A DNA stretch of 64,000 nucleotides from Actinomadura sp. J1-007. Its GTDB lineage: Bacteria; Actinomycetota; Actinomycetes; Streptosporangiales; Streptosporangiaceae. Shown in pieces: positions 46,901-55,647 of this stretch. The stretch's first letter is position 1. Each line of letters starts with the position of its first letter. The notes under the pieces were generated by a model. That model saw only the letters and a list, made by a program, of their open reading frames with translations. It made no database searches and was not told the DNA's origin. The stretch is taken from the NCBI RefSeq assembly GCF_009793335.1, contig NZ_WING01000003.1, positions 310,001 to 374,000 of the forward strand, in the 5' to 3' direction. Both the position numbers and the translations under genes were made by a program.

Positions 46901-48497
46901 GTGCTCTCCTCGGCCAGGGCGGACGGCGTGCGCTCCGGCACGGCCGCCGCGCGCTCGCCCCGAACGTTATCCGGGCCGGACGCCCGGCGTCCCGGCAGGC
47001 ACAGCGTGACGAGCAGGGCGAGCAGGGCCGCGGCCCCGGCGATCAGGAAGACCAGCAGGTACGCGTCCAGCGTCGGCGCGGTGCGCCCGCCGACCCGGAA
47101 GGTGATGTTGGCGAGGACCGCCGCGACGACCGCGCTGCAGAACGCCGCGCCGATCGAGCGCATCAGCGTGTTGAGGCCGTTCGCCGCCCCGGTCTCGGCG
47201 ACCGGGACCGCGCGCATCACGAGCGCGGGCAGGGCCGAGTAGGCGATCGCCGTCCCGGCCGCGACGACGGTCGCGCCGAGGATGATCGTCCACAGGTGGT
47301 GGCTGGTGAAGTACCGCACGACGTATCCGGCGGCGATGCAGGACGAGGCGATCGCCAGGGTGACCTTCGGCCCGTACGCGGCGGAGATCCGGGCCGACAC
47401 CGGCGACAGCAGCACCATCATCACGCCGCCGGGCAGCAGGCACAGGCCGCTGACGACGATGGACGCGCCGAGGCCGTACCCGGTGCTCGTGGGCTCCTGC
47501 ACCATCTGCGCGGTGACCAGGGAGTTGGCGTAGTAGGCGAACCCGATGAGCAGCGCGGCGAGGTTCGCCAGCAGCACCGCGGGCCGGGCGGAGACCCGCA
47601 GGTCGACCATGGGGCTCGGGACGCGCAGCTCGTACCGGGCCCACAGCGCGGCGACGACCGCGGCGGCGGCGAGCAGGCCGAGCGTGCGGCCGGACGTCCA
47701 GCCCCACGCGCCGCCCTGCGTGACCGCGAGCAGCAGGGCCAGCAGCGCGGCGGTCAGCCCGGCGGTGCCGAGCACGTCGAACCGGCCGCGCGTGCGCAGC
47801 GGCGACTCGGGGACGAAGCACAGCACCAGCACGACGTCCAGCACGCCGATGGCGGCCGACACCCAGAACATGGTGTGCCAGTCGGCGTTCTCGATGACCA
47901 GCGCCGCGATCGGCAGGCCGACCGCCGCGCCGATGCCCATCGTGGAGCTCATCATCGCGACCGCCGACAGCATCCGGGCGGGCGGCAGCTCGTCGCGCAT
48001 GATGCTGATGCCGAGCGGCATCACGGCCATCGCGGCGCCCTGGAGCGCGCGCCCGGCGATGAGCACGCCGATGTGCGAGCTGACCGCGCACAGCACCGAG
48101 CCGGCGACCAGCAGGCCGAGCGAGGCGAGCAGCACGCGCCGCTTGCCGTACATGTCGCCGACCCGTCCGAGCACCGGGGTGCAGACCGCGCCGGTCAGCA
48201 GGGTGACGGTGATCAGCCAGCTCGCCTCGGACGGCGTGCTGCCGGTGAGGGCCGGGACGTGCGGCAGCAGCGGGACGACGAGCGTCTGCATCACCGCGAC
48301 GACGACCCCGCAGAACGCCAGGACGCCGACGAACGCCCGCGGATGCCGCGGCCCGCCCCCTCGGCCGCGGCCGCGACCGGCGGCGCGGTCTCGGACGGAG
48401 CCTCGGGCGGGGACGCGGCGGCGGCGTCGCGGGCCGGATCGGTGCGGGCCGGGTCGTTGGGGGCGGGATCGGCGGGCTCGGGCGTCGGGCCGGTCAT
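46897..48497 (-). CDS. MFS drug exporter, DHA2 (EmrB/QacA) type
   Basis: 533 residues after adding one base in a G5 run near 48358. After a ~50-residue Ala/Pro/Asp-rich cytoplasmic leader come about 14 helices. Motif A GRVGDMYGKRRV lies between helices 2 and 3, and motif C-like GIGAAVGLPIAALV in helix 5 is typical of antiporters. The frame switch occurs just before helix 1 (AFVGVLAFCGVVVAVMQTLVVP). It would expel hydrophobic drugs against protons. The gene is upstream of the coupled TetR regulator and divergent from the M1 aminopeptidase. Confidence 0.9.
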
Positions 48498-48687
48498 GGG
48501 TCTCCGTGGGTGTGCGGGCGGGGGTGTACGAGCGTTCACCTCCTAGGGTAAACGCTTGTGCACCTCGGGCGGGAGGCGGGCCGGGTCCGGACGGCCGGTG
48601 ACCGGATGCGGCACGATCATCGACAACCCGCCGTTACCGGGAGATCGTGGGCGCGCGTGTCGATCACTCCATGGAGAGGATCCGAGC

Positions 48688-50210
48688 ATGGCGTCCCCCA
48701 CCTCCCGCCCGCCCGTCCCCCGCGCGCCCGCCGCCGCCTCCCCGGACGGCTGCTGCCGGTCGCGGTCGCCGCCGTCGCGGCCGTCGCGCTGGCGCCCGCC
48801 GCGTCCGCCGGGACCGCGCCGTCCGCCCGCTTCACGCCGGGCGCGCCCGGCGTCGGCGACCCGTACTTCCCGGGCCTCGGCAACGGCGGGTACGACGTGG
48901 GCCACTACCGGCTCGACCTGGCGTACGACCCCGGCTACGACCAGCTCGACGGCACCGCGACGCTCACCGCGCGGGCCACGCAGGACCTGTCGGCGTTCAA
49001 CCTGGACCTGTCCGGGATGGACGTCGAGAAGGTCACGGTCGACGGCCGGAAGGCGAACCACAAGCGGCGCGGCACGGAGCTGACCGTGACGCCGCGCCAC
49101 GGGCTGCGGTCCGGCACGACGTTCACGGTCGCCGTCACCTACGGGGGCGTGCCGCGGACGATCGTGGGGTCGCCGATCGTGTTCGGCTCGCCGTACGGGT
49201 TCCTGCACACCGAGGACGGCGCGTACGTCGGCGCGGAGCCGGACGGGGCCTCGACGTGGTTCCCGTCCAACGACCACCCGTCCGACAAGGCGAGCTACGA
49301 CTTCTCGATCACCGTGCCGGAGGGCCTCGGCGCCGTCGCGAACGGCGTGCCCGCCGAGCCGCGCAAGGGCTTGGCGTCGTTCAGCCGCCGCCGCGCCGCG
49401 ACGAAGGCGACCACGTACGGCTGGCACTCCGCCGACCAGATGGCGACGTACCTGGCGACGATCGACATCGGGAAGTGGGACGTCAAGACGGGCAGGACTC
49501 CGGGCGGCGTGCCGATGTACGTGGCGATCGACCCCGAGGTGCGCAAGCTGCCCGCGCCCGGCGGCGTGGACCCGCTCGACTACTACTACGACACCACGGC
49601 CAAGTCCACGGACCTGTGGGTCAGGACGTACGGCAGGTACCCGTTCAGCACGGCGGGCGCGATCGTCGACGACGCCCGGTTCAACGGGGAGCCGCTCGGG
49701 TTCTCCCTGGAGACCAACGGCAAGCCGGTCTACTCGGCGATCCGCCCCGACCGGACCATCGCGCACGAGATGGCGCACCAGTGGTTCGGCAACGCGGTCG
49801 CGCCGAAGAACTGGCAGCAGATCTGGCTGAACGAGAGTTTCGCCCGCTGGTCCAACTGGTACTGGACCGAGCTCCAGGGCGGCAACACCGTCGCGACCGA
49901 GGCCCGCAACACCTACAACCTGCACCCGGCGGACGACCCGTGGTGGAACGTGGTCATCGCCGATCCGAAGCGCGACACGATGTTCCACAACCGCGAGTAC
50001 CACGGCGGCGCCATGGTGCTCCAGTTCCTGCGCGAGAGGATCGGCGACGAGAAGTTCTTCAAGCTGCTGCGCACCTGGTACGCCCAGAACGCGGGCGGGA
50101 ACGTCGTGACCGAGCAGTTCACGGCCCTCGCCCAGCAGGTCTCCGGCCAGGACCTCAGCGGGTTCTTCACCACCTGGCTCTACTCCCCCGGCCGCCCGCC
50201 GCTGCCCTAG
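48688..50210 (+). CDS. Secreted M1-family aminopeptidase
   Basis: 507 residues after adding one C near 48748, which joins the ATG (with GGAGAGGA 7 nt upstream) to a Sec signal peptide (GRLLPVAVAAVAAVALAPAASA). The catalytic zinc site is HEMAHQWFGN with the third ligand in WLNESFARW, and the substrate-N-terminus motif is represented by a GFSLETN-like segment (usual GAMEN replaced), common in this actinobacterial subgroup. N-terminal beta domain of about 200 residues precedes the catalytic domain; the helical C-terminal domain of full-length aminopeptidase N is absent. It would trim extracellular peptides. Confidence 0.88.
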
Positions 50211-50307
50211 GCGAAGCGCCGACTCGGCCCGCGATGGCGACTTTGGTCTATGCGGTGTCGGCTTTCGGGTGATGCCCGCGTCTCGTTCGGTCGGCGACGC
50301 TCGAAGC

Positions 50308-51234
50308 ATGTGGGGCATCTCGATGAACGGCGCGCCGAAGGGCCGGTGGACGCTCGACCACGACGGGCACCGCCTGGAGGTCGAGACGGGGCGCGACGGT
50401 TGGCACCGGTCGGCGCGCCTCTTCGTGGACGGGGAGCAGGCCGGAGAGAAGGGCGGCTGGATCCTGCTGGCCGAACTCCCGTACGGCGACCTCAGCGTGA
50501 ACGTCGCGTTCGACACGATCGGCCTGGTGGACGGGCAGGCGGCCCGCTGCGAGCTGGCCCCGCCCGAACCGAAGGACGAGCAGGAGGAGGGGGACCAGGA
50601 AAAGCCCGCGAAGGGCGCGGCGGAAGGCGAGGCGAACGAGAAGGGCGACGAGGGCGAGGCGGGCGAGGAGGAGAAGCCCGAGAAGATCCGGTTCGAGCCG
50701 CCGGAGGGCTCGCGGGCCGCCAAGCGCGAGGAGCTGGCGCGCAGGCATCCGAACCTGTACGCGTCGCGGCACGTGGTGGCCGCCACGGGCAAGGTGGTGT
50801 TCGGCCTGCTCGGCGTCGGGCTCCTGGTCCGGATGCTGATCGGGCTCATCCCGTGGCCGAGCGTGGACCTCCCCGAGGTGGACGTTCCGTCGATCCCGTG
50901 GCCGGACGTCCCGTGGCCCGACGTTCCGTTCCCCGACGTCACGCTGCCCGCCTGGCTGAAGGCGGTCCTCGCCACGACCAAGTTCTGGCTGCCGATCCTG
51001 ATCGCGGCCGGGGTCGCGATGCAGGAGGCGGGCCGCCGCAAGAAGCAGCGCGCCAAGCGCGGCGCGCAGGCCGAGGACGCCCCCGCCGACAAGGCCCGCG
51101 ATGAGCCGGACGGCGAGGGCGCCGCCGAGACCGTTCGCGCGGAACAGCGCGAGGACGGCGCCACGGGGACGGGCGGCGGGAGGCCGGAGTCCGCGGCCGA
51201 ACGGGCCCGAGGGGGCAGCCCGCGGGGAGGCTGA
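50308..51234 (+). CDS. Membrane protein with acidic linker and Trp-Pro pentad repeats
   Basis: 308 residues. I do not recognise the family. The first ~85 residues form a compact beta-rich domain (WTLDHDGHRLEVETGRDGW ... LFVDGEQ). Residues about 90-135 are a highly acidic Glu/Lys/Gly linker. Then come a hydrophobic helix (VVFGLLGVGLLVRMLIGLI), a repeat stretch with IPWPDVPWPDVPFPDVTLP (five-residue period, about residues 195-215), and a second hydrophobic helix (FWLPILIAAGVAM). The C-terminus is charged and disordered. ATG 50308 was taken as start with modest confidence. The repeat may form an extracellular turn between the two helices. Confidence 0.75.
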   Translation: MWGISMNGAPKGRWTLDHDGHRLEVETGRDGWHRSARLFVDGEQAGEKGGWILLAELPYGDLSVNVAFDTIGLVDGQAARCELAPPEPKDEQEEGDQEKPAKGAAEGEANEKGDEGEAGEEEKPEKIRFEPPEGSRAAKREELARRHPNLYASRHVVAATGKVVFGLLGVGLLVRMLIGLIPWPSVDLPEVDVPSIPWPDVPWPDVPFPDVTLPAWLKAVLATTKFWLPILIAAGVAMQEAGRRKKQRAKRGAQAEDAPADKARDEPDGEGAAETVRAEQREDGATGTGGGRPESAAERARGGSPRGG

Positions 51235-51271
51235 GCGCAGGAGACGGAGGTGGCCGATCCTCTCCGGCCGT

Positions 51272-51664
51272 TCAGGCGCCGATGCCGCAGGGGCGTGAAA
51301 CCCCCGGCTTGATCAGTACCGTGGACGGCCGCCGGAACGGGGCCGGGACCTGCCCGCGTCCCGCGCACAGCACCGTGGACCCGGCCACCCGGTCGAGCAG
51401 CGCGACCTGGCAGCCCGCCGGTGGGCGGTTGTCGAAGGACCCGATCGTGTGCGTTGGGAATGGATCACGGACCACCATGGAGCAGCCGGTGTACCTGATC
51501 GAAATCGTCCGCCCGGTGAAGTCGGAGTTCTCATAGAAGAACACTGAGCCGGTCTGGGCGACGCCGGCTCCGGCGGCCGTGGCCGTGCCCGCGGAACCCG
51601 CGACGAGGCCCAGCGCCAGGCCGACGACGGAGAGCCCGGCGAGCCGTTTCTGGATTCCCTGCAT
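51272..51664 (-). CDS. Secreted I36-like (beta-gamma crystallin-type) inhibitor protein
   Basis: 130 residues. ATG 51664 has GGAGGAATTATC before it, an excellent ribosome site. A Sec signal covers about residues 1-31 (LAGLSVVGLALGLVAGSAGTATA). The mature protein has VFFYENSDFTGRTISIRYTGC, the aromatic-acidic block of peptidase inhibitor I36/crystallin-like proteins, and four Cys (CSMVV, CQVAL, LCAG, PCG). It may inhibit secreted metalloproteases such as thermolysin-type enzymes, as the streptomycete inhibitor SmpI does (family knowledge). A second such gene lies next upstream. Confidence 0.72.
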   Translation of the reverse strand: MQGIQKRLAGLSVVGLALGLVAGSAGTATAAGAGVAQTGSVFFYENSDFTGRTISIRYTGCSMVVRDPFPTHTIGSFDNRPPAGCQVALLDRVAGSTVLCAGRGQVPAPFRRPSTVLIKPGVSRPCGIGA

Positions 51665-51920
51665 GATAATTCCTCCCCGGAGGACGGCTTCGTGAACGAC
51701 CTCTGCCGCAACTGTTGATCTGGCGAGTCTCAGGGCCGTTCAATTCATTTTCAGCGCAGCTGCCGAAAAGCGCGGGGTGCGTCTTTGCGTGGTCGCCCGC
51801 GCGGGCGGAGTGCGCCCGCGCAGGCGACCTGAACGATCTGTCAGCGCCCGGCTACCGCGGGGGCCGGCCTCGCGGCCGCTCCACGGCACAGCGGGTCAGG
51901 CGGTCCCCGTGGCTGAAGTG

Positions 51921-52358
51921 CTAGCGGATGCGGTAGGCGCTGACCCAGTTGCCGATCTTGCTGTAGCCGGTTCTGTCGACGACGATCGCACCGCCGGTGC
52001 AGTTGGCGTTGTCCCACAGTTCCACCAGGCGGCCGCTCTCGGTACGGGCGGAGTTGATCGCGTCGTTCCAGCCGCTGCCGACGTAGTAGCACTGGCCGAC
52101 GTTTCCGTTGAGCCAGGTGTTCGGGCCCGTGAAGTGCTCGCCGTCGAAGACGTGGATGCCGCGGACGGCCGCCGCCTGGCGGGCGGCGCCGGTGGAGGAG
52201 CCGGAGGGCGATGCCTGGGCCGAGCCGGCCGCCAGGACGGGCGCCAGCATGATGATCGCGGCGCCGGCGGCGCCGGGGAGCCACCGCTTCGCGGCCCTCG
52301 TTCGGCCCCCTCCGTGCGGCGCGCGGCGGGCGGAGTCCGTTTGCGTCTGCTGCGACAT
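51921..52358 (-). CDS. Secreted I36-like peptidase inhibitor
   Basis: 145 residues. ATG 52358 follows GAAGGAG; the earlier in-frame start at 52487 would run through the AT-rich regulatory stretch and is rejected. A long Sec signal (basic RAAKRWLPG, then AAGAAIIMLAPVLAAGSAQA) precedes a domain with VFDGEHFTGPNTWLNGN, CYYVGSGWNDAINSART, LWDNANCTGG and IGNWVSAYRIR, which fits the I36 family (crystallin fold, Cys pair). It is the first of two inhibitor-type genes 256 bp apart, divergent from the SARP regulator. The mature protein would be extracellular. Confidence 0.78.
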   Translation of the reverse strand: MSQQTQTDSARRAPHGGGRTRAAKRWLPGAAGAAIIMLAPVLAAGSAQASPSGSSTGAARQAAAVRGIHVFDGEHFTGPNTWLNGNVGQCYYVGSGWNDAINSARTESGRLVELWDNANCTGGAIVVDRTGYSKIGNWVSAYRIR

Positions 52359-52718
52359 GTCAGTGATCTCCTTCGTGACGCGGTTCCGGTGGGCTTGCAC
52401 GCGCCCTGCCGTATTTCCTTTCCGTTCGAAAATGTTCGGCGGGTCGCGGTATCTGCATATCAAGTCACGCATCGATTTCTCTTTCACGCCTGTTTCACGG
52501 CTGCTTCACGGCAGGTGGGGATCTCCGGGTCGAGCGAGCGCGGGGCCACCACCGGGCGGGACGCGCGGGCGGCGGCCCGTCGTCCGGGCGGCTCCGGCTC
52601 CCGGCCGATGTACCGCGTCGGCGGCAGGCGGTGAGGCGGGTTCTGCGGCGGGTGGCGTAGATTGCCGGCCGCCGGCGGGCGGATGCGGGGGGCGGTGCCG
52701 GCGGGCGACGGTGGCCCG
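52359..52718. other. Divergent gap, I36-like gene and SARP regulator
   Basis: No gene supported. The left half is markedly AT-richer than the window, with TTTCCTTTCCGTTCGAAAATG at its left and TGCATATCAAG further right, and includes the heptamer array at 52482-52510. The right half (52520-52718) is GC-rich and holds the weakly defined start of the SARP gene. Confidence 0.6.
52482..52510 (+). promoter_or_regulatory. Three direct heptamers phased at 11 bp (SARP-box-like)
   Basis: TTTCACG at 52482, TTTCACG at 52493 and CTTCACG at 52504, each separated by 4 bp. Direct heptamers one helical turn apart are how SARP/BTAD regulators bind DNA. A SARP gene begins about 200 bp to the right and a secreted inhibitor gene 124 bp to the left. 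Confidence 0.6.
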
Positions 52719-53660
52719 GTGAACGATTCAGGACTGACCATCGCCCTGCTGGGGCCGCTGGAGGTGCGCGACGGCGGCGCGCCGATCGAGGTGACCGCGG
52801 GCCGGCTGCGGTCGCTGCTGGCCGCGCTGGCCCTGTCGGCCGGCCGGACGTTGCCGGTGGAGCGCCTGGCACAGGTGATGTGGGGGCGTGACGAGCCGGT
52901 CAACGTGCGCCGCAGCGTCCACACCAACCTCACCCGGTTGCGCGGCGCCCTCGGCTCTGCGGCGGTGCGCACCGTCCCCGGCGGATACCGGCTGGACGTC
53001 GCGCCCGATGCGGTCGATGTGCTGCGCTTCCGCAGGCTGTTGGCCGCGGCCGGCCGGGCGCGGGACGCCGCCACCGAGCATCTCCTGCTGCGGCGGGCTC
53101 TGGAACTCTGGCGCGGCTCGCCTTTCCAGGGTGTGGACGTGCGGGAGTGCTGGGAGGCCGAATCGGCGTACCTGCTGGAGCTGTACCTGGGTGCGGTGGA
53201 ACGACGGGTCGACCTGGACCTGGCCTGCGACCGTCCGAGGGAGGTGATCGCGGAGCTGAGGGAACTGGCCGTCCGCCACCCGCTGCGCGAATCGCTGTGG
53301 GCACGCCTGCTGGTCGCGCTGGGGCGCAGCGGCCGGCGCGCCGAGGCCCTGGCCGACTACCAGCGGCTCCGCGAGCGCCTGGCCGACGAGCTGGGCACCG
53401 AGCCCGACGCCCGAATCCGTCAGATCCACACGGAGCTGCTGCGAGCCGACGCGCTCCCACGGTCCGTCACGCCGACGACGGCGGGACCGTCACCGCCGAC
53501 GGTGGGAGCGTTCATCGGCCACGTCATCGATCTGGGGCCGACGACCCCGCTCCGGGGGAAGACGGACACCGCGCTCCGCCCGCCCGCATCCGACCCGTCC
53601 GCCGTGGTGCTGATGTGGGTGTCCGCGGCCACCAGCGCCAAGGACCGTGCCGGGAGGTGA
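52719..53660 (+). CDS. SARP/BTAD-domain transcriptional activator
   Basis: 313 residues. LTIALLGPLEVRDGGAPIEVTAGRLRSLLAALALSAG is the OmpR-like DNA-binding opening of SARPs. NVRRSVHTNLTRLRGALG and TVPGGYRLDV complete it. The BTAD helical domain runs about residues 100-245 (VDVLRFRRLLAAAGRARD ... LRERLADELGTEPDARIRQIH). There is no NB-ARC/TPR extension, so it is the short, single-function form that usually activates neighbouring clusters. The start is uncertain: GTG 52719 gives the conventional N-terminus, but ATG 52683 is in frame. The C-terminal ~60 residues are Pro/Thr-rich and not conserved. Confidence 0.9.
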   Translation: MNDSGLTIALLGPLEVRDGGAPIEVTAGRLRSLLAALALSAGRTLPVERLAQVMWGRDEPVNVRRSVHTNLTRLRGALGSAAVRTVPGGYRLDVAPDAVDVLRFRRLLAAAGRARDAATEHLLLRRALELWRGSPFQGVDVRECWEAESAYLLELYLGAVERRVDLDLACDRPREVIAELRELAVRHPLRESLWARLLVALGRSGRRAEALADYQRLRERLADELGTEPDARIRQIHTELLRADALPRSVTPTTAGPSPPTVGAFIGHVIDLGPTTPLRGKTDTALRPPASDPSAVVLMWVSAATSAKDRAGR

Positions 53661-53687
53661 TCTCAAGGGCGCCGCTCTACGCCGAGG

Positions 53688-55079
53688 TCAGCCGCTGAGC
53701 AGGGCGAACAGCCCCGCGCACGTCAGCGCGACCATGACCGCGGCGATGGGGAGCTGGCCGCGCGGGGCGCGTTCGGGGGGCTGGGTGCGCAGGGCCAGGT
53801 CGTGCGCGGCGATGGTGCCGGCGATGTGGCCGAGGACGATGGCGTTGACCTGGACCTGAGCGGTGAGGGTGGGTCCGGCCAGGTCGTAGTCGACGCGGTT
53901 GCCGGTGGAGCCGAGCAGGTTCAGGCCCGTGCCGAACGGGTCGCTGGCGAGGATGAACGTCGTCTGCCCCTCGATCATGAAGAACGAGAAGTAGTGCGCG
54001 AGGGTGTAGCCGAGCGCGATCGGCAGGAGCGTGGCCGCGAACCGTCCGGGCAGCGCGGCGGGGTCGCCGCCGGTGAGGCGGGCGGTGGTCCGCAGCGCCG
54101 CGACGTACAGGGCGGTGACGGCGCCGATGGCGGCGGCCAGGCCGAGGGTGCCCGCGACGAGGCTGCCCGGGTCGACGTTGTCGCGCCAGTACGTGGTGCG
54201 GGTGATGCCGTCGAAGCCGGTGGAGCCGATCAGCGCGCAGGCGGTGGCGGCGAGGCCGGGTTCGGCGCGGGCGCGCACGAGGCCGGTCAGCGGAGTGCGC
54301 AGGACGAGCGCGCCGTCGCCGCGCCGCCCGATCGGGCACATGCGCGCGAGCAGGCTGGAGTACGCCTCGAAGCCGTCGCCGCGGGTGAACCAGTCGCGCC
54401 CGTACCGCCCGGCCGCCGCGAGGTTGACCGCGGCGTACGCCAGGATCAGGACGCCGACGACGCGCGGGTCGGAGCGGTCGGGGGCGACGAGTTCGAGCCA
54501 GACGAACGCGGTGAGCCAGGCGGCAGCGGGCCAGTAGCCGACGCCGTCGGGGAGCGGGCGGCGTTCGGCGGCCGGGTCGGCGCGGGCGATCCGGCACAGC
54601 CCCGCGTGCAGCGTGCGCAGCGGGTTGACGCGCCGCCAGACGGGGCCGAGCAGGACGCTGGCGGGGACCAGTCCGACCCAGAACGTGTCGAACAGCGCCC
54701 ACGGCGCCAGGTTGGACGTGTCGTCCGGCGGCCCGGCGAACGCGACGGCGACGACGAACGCGGACGCGGCGAGGGCGAGCACGCGCCCCGTCCAGGTGAG
54801 GGCGCGTGAGTCGAGGACGGCGGCGAGCCGCGCGGGCAGGGGCCGTCCGCCGTCGGGGCTCAGCCTCGGCCGCTTCCACGCCGCGGTGAGCGCGAGGAAC
54901 GACGCGGCCACCGCGGCGCCGCCTCCGACGATCGCGGCGACGGCGTCGAGCGGCAGGTCCGTCCGCCCGCCGAGGCCGTGCGCGAGGACGGGCGCGTGCG
55001 CGGCGCCGGGCCCGCCGGCGAGCCGCGGCAGGTCCGCGAGCGCGGCGGCGTGCGCGCCGGCCTGCGCGAGGAGCGGCAC
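53688..55079 (-). CDS. Polytopic membrane protein annotated elsewhere as fenitrothion hydrolase-like
   Basis: 463 residues, about eleven or twelve hydrophobic helices. The combination APWALFDTFWVGLVPASVLLGPVWRRVNPLRTL and CPIGRRGDG and STGFDGITRT...W is characteristic of a widespread actinobacterial family labelled fenitrothion hydrolase, a name that I would not trust as a function. It lies 3 bp beyond the cupredoxin-like lipoprotein stop on the same strand, so they form one operon. Histidines in and between helices (HAPVLAHGLGG, LAHYFSFFMIEG, LGHIAGTIAAHD) could bind a metal. A role in copper transport fits the neighbours but is inference. Confidence 0.78.
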   Translation of the reverse strand: MPLLAQAGAHAAALADLPRLAGGPGAAHAPVLAHGLGGRTDLPLDAVAAIVGGGAAVAASFLALTAAWKRPRLSPDGGRPLPARLAAVLDSRALTWTGRVLALAASAFVVAVAFAGPPDDTSNLAPWALFDTFWVGLVPASVLLGPVWRRVNPLRTLHAGLCRIARADPAAERRPLPDGVGYWPAAAWLTAFVWLELVAPDRSDPRVVGVLILAYAAVNLAAAGRYGRDWFTRGDGFEAYSSLLARMCPIGRRGDGALVLRTPLTGLVRARAEPGLAATACALIGSTGFDGITRTTYWRDNVDPGSLVAGTLGLAAAIGAVTALYVAALRTTARLTGGDPAALPGRFAATLLPIALGYTLAHYFSFFMIEGQTTFILASDPFGTGLNLLGSTGNRVDYDLAGPTLTAQVQVNAIVLGHIAGTIAAHDLALRTQPPERAPRGQLPIAAVMVALTCAGLFALLSG

Positions 55080-55082
55080 GGG

Positions 55083-55523
55083 TCAGTTCACCTGCAACTC
55101 GAAGACGCGGGCGCCGGAGTGGTGGAGCTCGGCCTCGAAGACGCCGGGCCGGTCGGCGACGAGGTCGAGCGTGCCGGGGCGGCCGGGGGCGAGTTCGACG
55201 GTGCGGTCGTAGCCGTGCAGGTGGAACTCGTCGGCGGCGTCGCTGGTGACGGTGATGTGCACGGCGGTGCCGCGGTCCACCTTGACGCGGCTCTCGTCGA
55301 TCCTGACCTTACCTTTGGTCACGGTCGCCGTGACGATCGCAACGGCACTCTTACCTGAGGGGCCGATGCCGCCGCCCGGGGAGGTGGCCTGCTCAGAGGC
55401 GCCGTTCCCGGAGGGGCGCGCGGACGGGCCGGAATCCTCGGCGGGCTCGCCGCATCCGGCCGCCGTCACCAGGGTCCCGGCCGTCACGACCGCCACAGCC
55501 GTTCGCCACAGGGGTGGCCTCAT
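55083..55523 (-). CDS. Cupredoxin-like lipoprotein
   Basis: 146 residues. GGGAGAGAG precedes ATG 55523. A lipobox LVTAAGC anchors it outside the membrane. After a 45-residue Ser/Gly/Pro spacer comes an 85-residue beta-sandwich with DEFHLHGYD and FEAELHHSGARVFELQVN, the pattern of quinol-oxidase/cupredoxin_1 domains. The two His in FHLHGYD and the ELHH pair are plausible copper ligands, though a canonical Cys ligand is absent. It is followed by the polytopic membrane gene with a 3-bp gap, suggesting that the lipoprotein supplies or receives the metal. Confidence 0.82.
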   Translation of the reverse strand: MRPPLWRTAVAVVTAGTLVTAAGCGEPAEDSGPSARPSGNGASEQATSPGGGIGPSGKSAVAIVTATVTKGKVRIDESRVKVDRGTAVHITVTSDAADEFHLHGYDRTVELAPGRPGTLDLVADRPGVFEAELHHSGARVFELQVN

Positions 55524-55647
55524 CTCTCTCCCTTCCCGCCCGTGTCGTGCACCACAGAACGTGACACTGGACAATGACACATTAAAGGATGACATACTCC
55601 GCCCAGGAAGTGGTTTGTACCCCGTTTTGTCGGCAATGGGAGCACCC
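55524..55647. promoter_or_regulatory. Divergent promoter region of the copper-type locus
   Basis: About 124 bp, AT-richer than the surroundings, between the lipoprotein and the large membrane protein. It has repeated TGACAC (55562 and 55575) and a possible rightward -10 box CATACT (55591-55596). A shared regulator acting on the TGACAC repeats is plausible. Confidence 0.4.
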
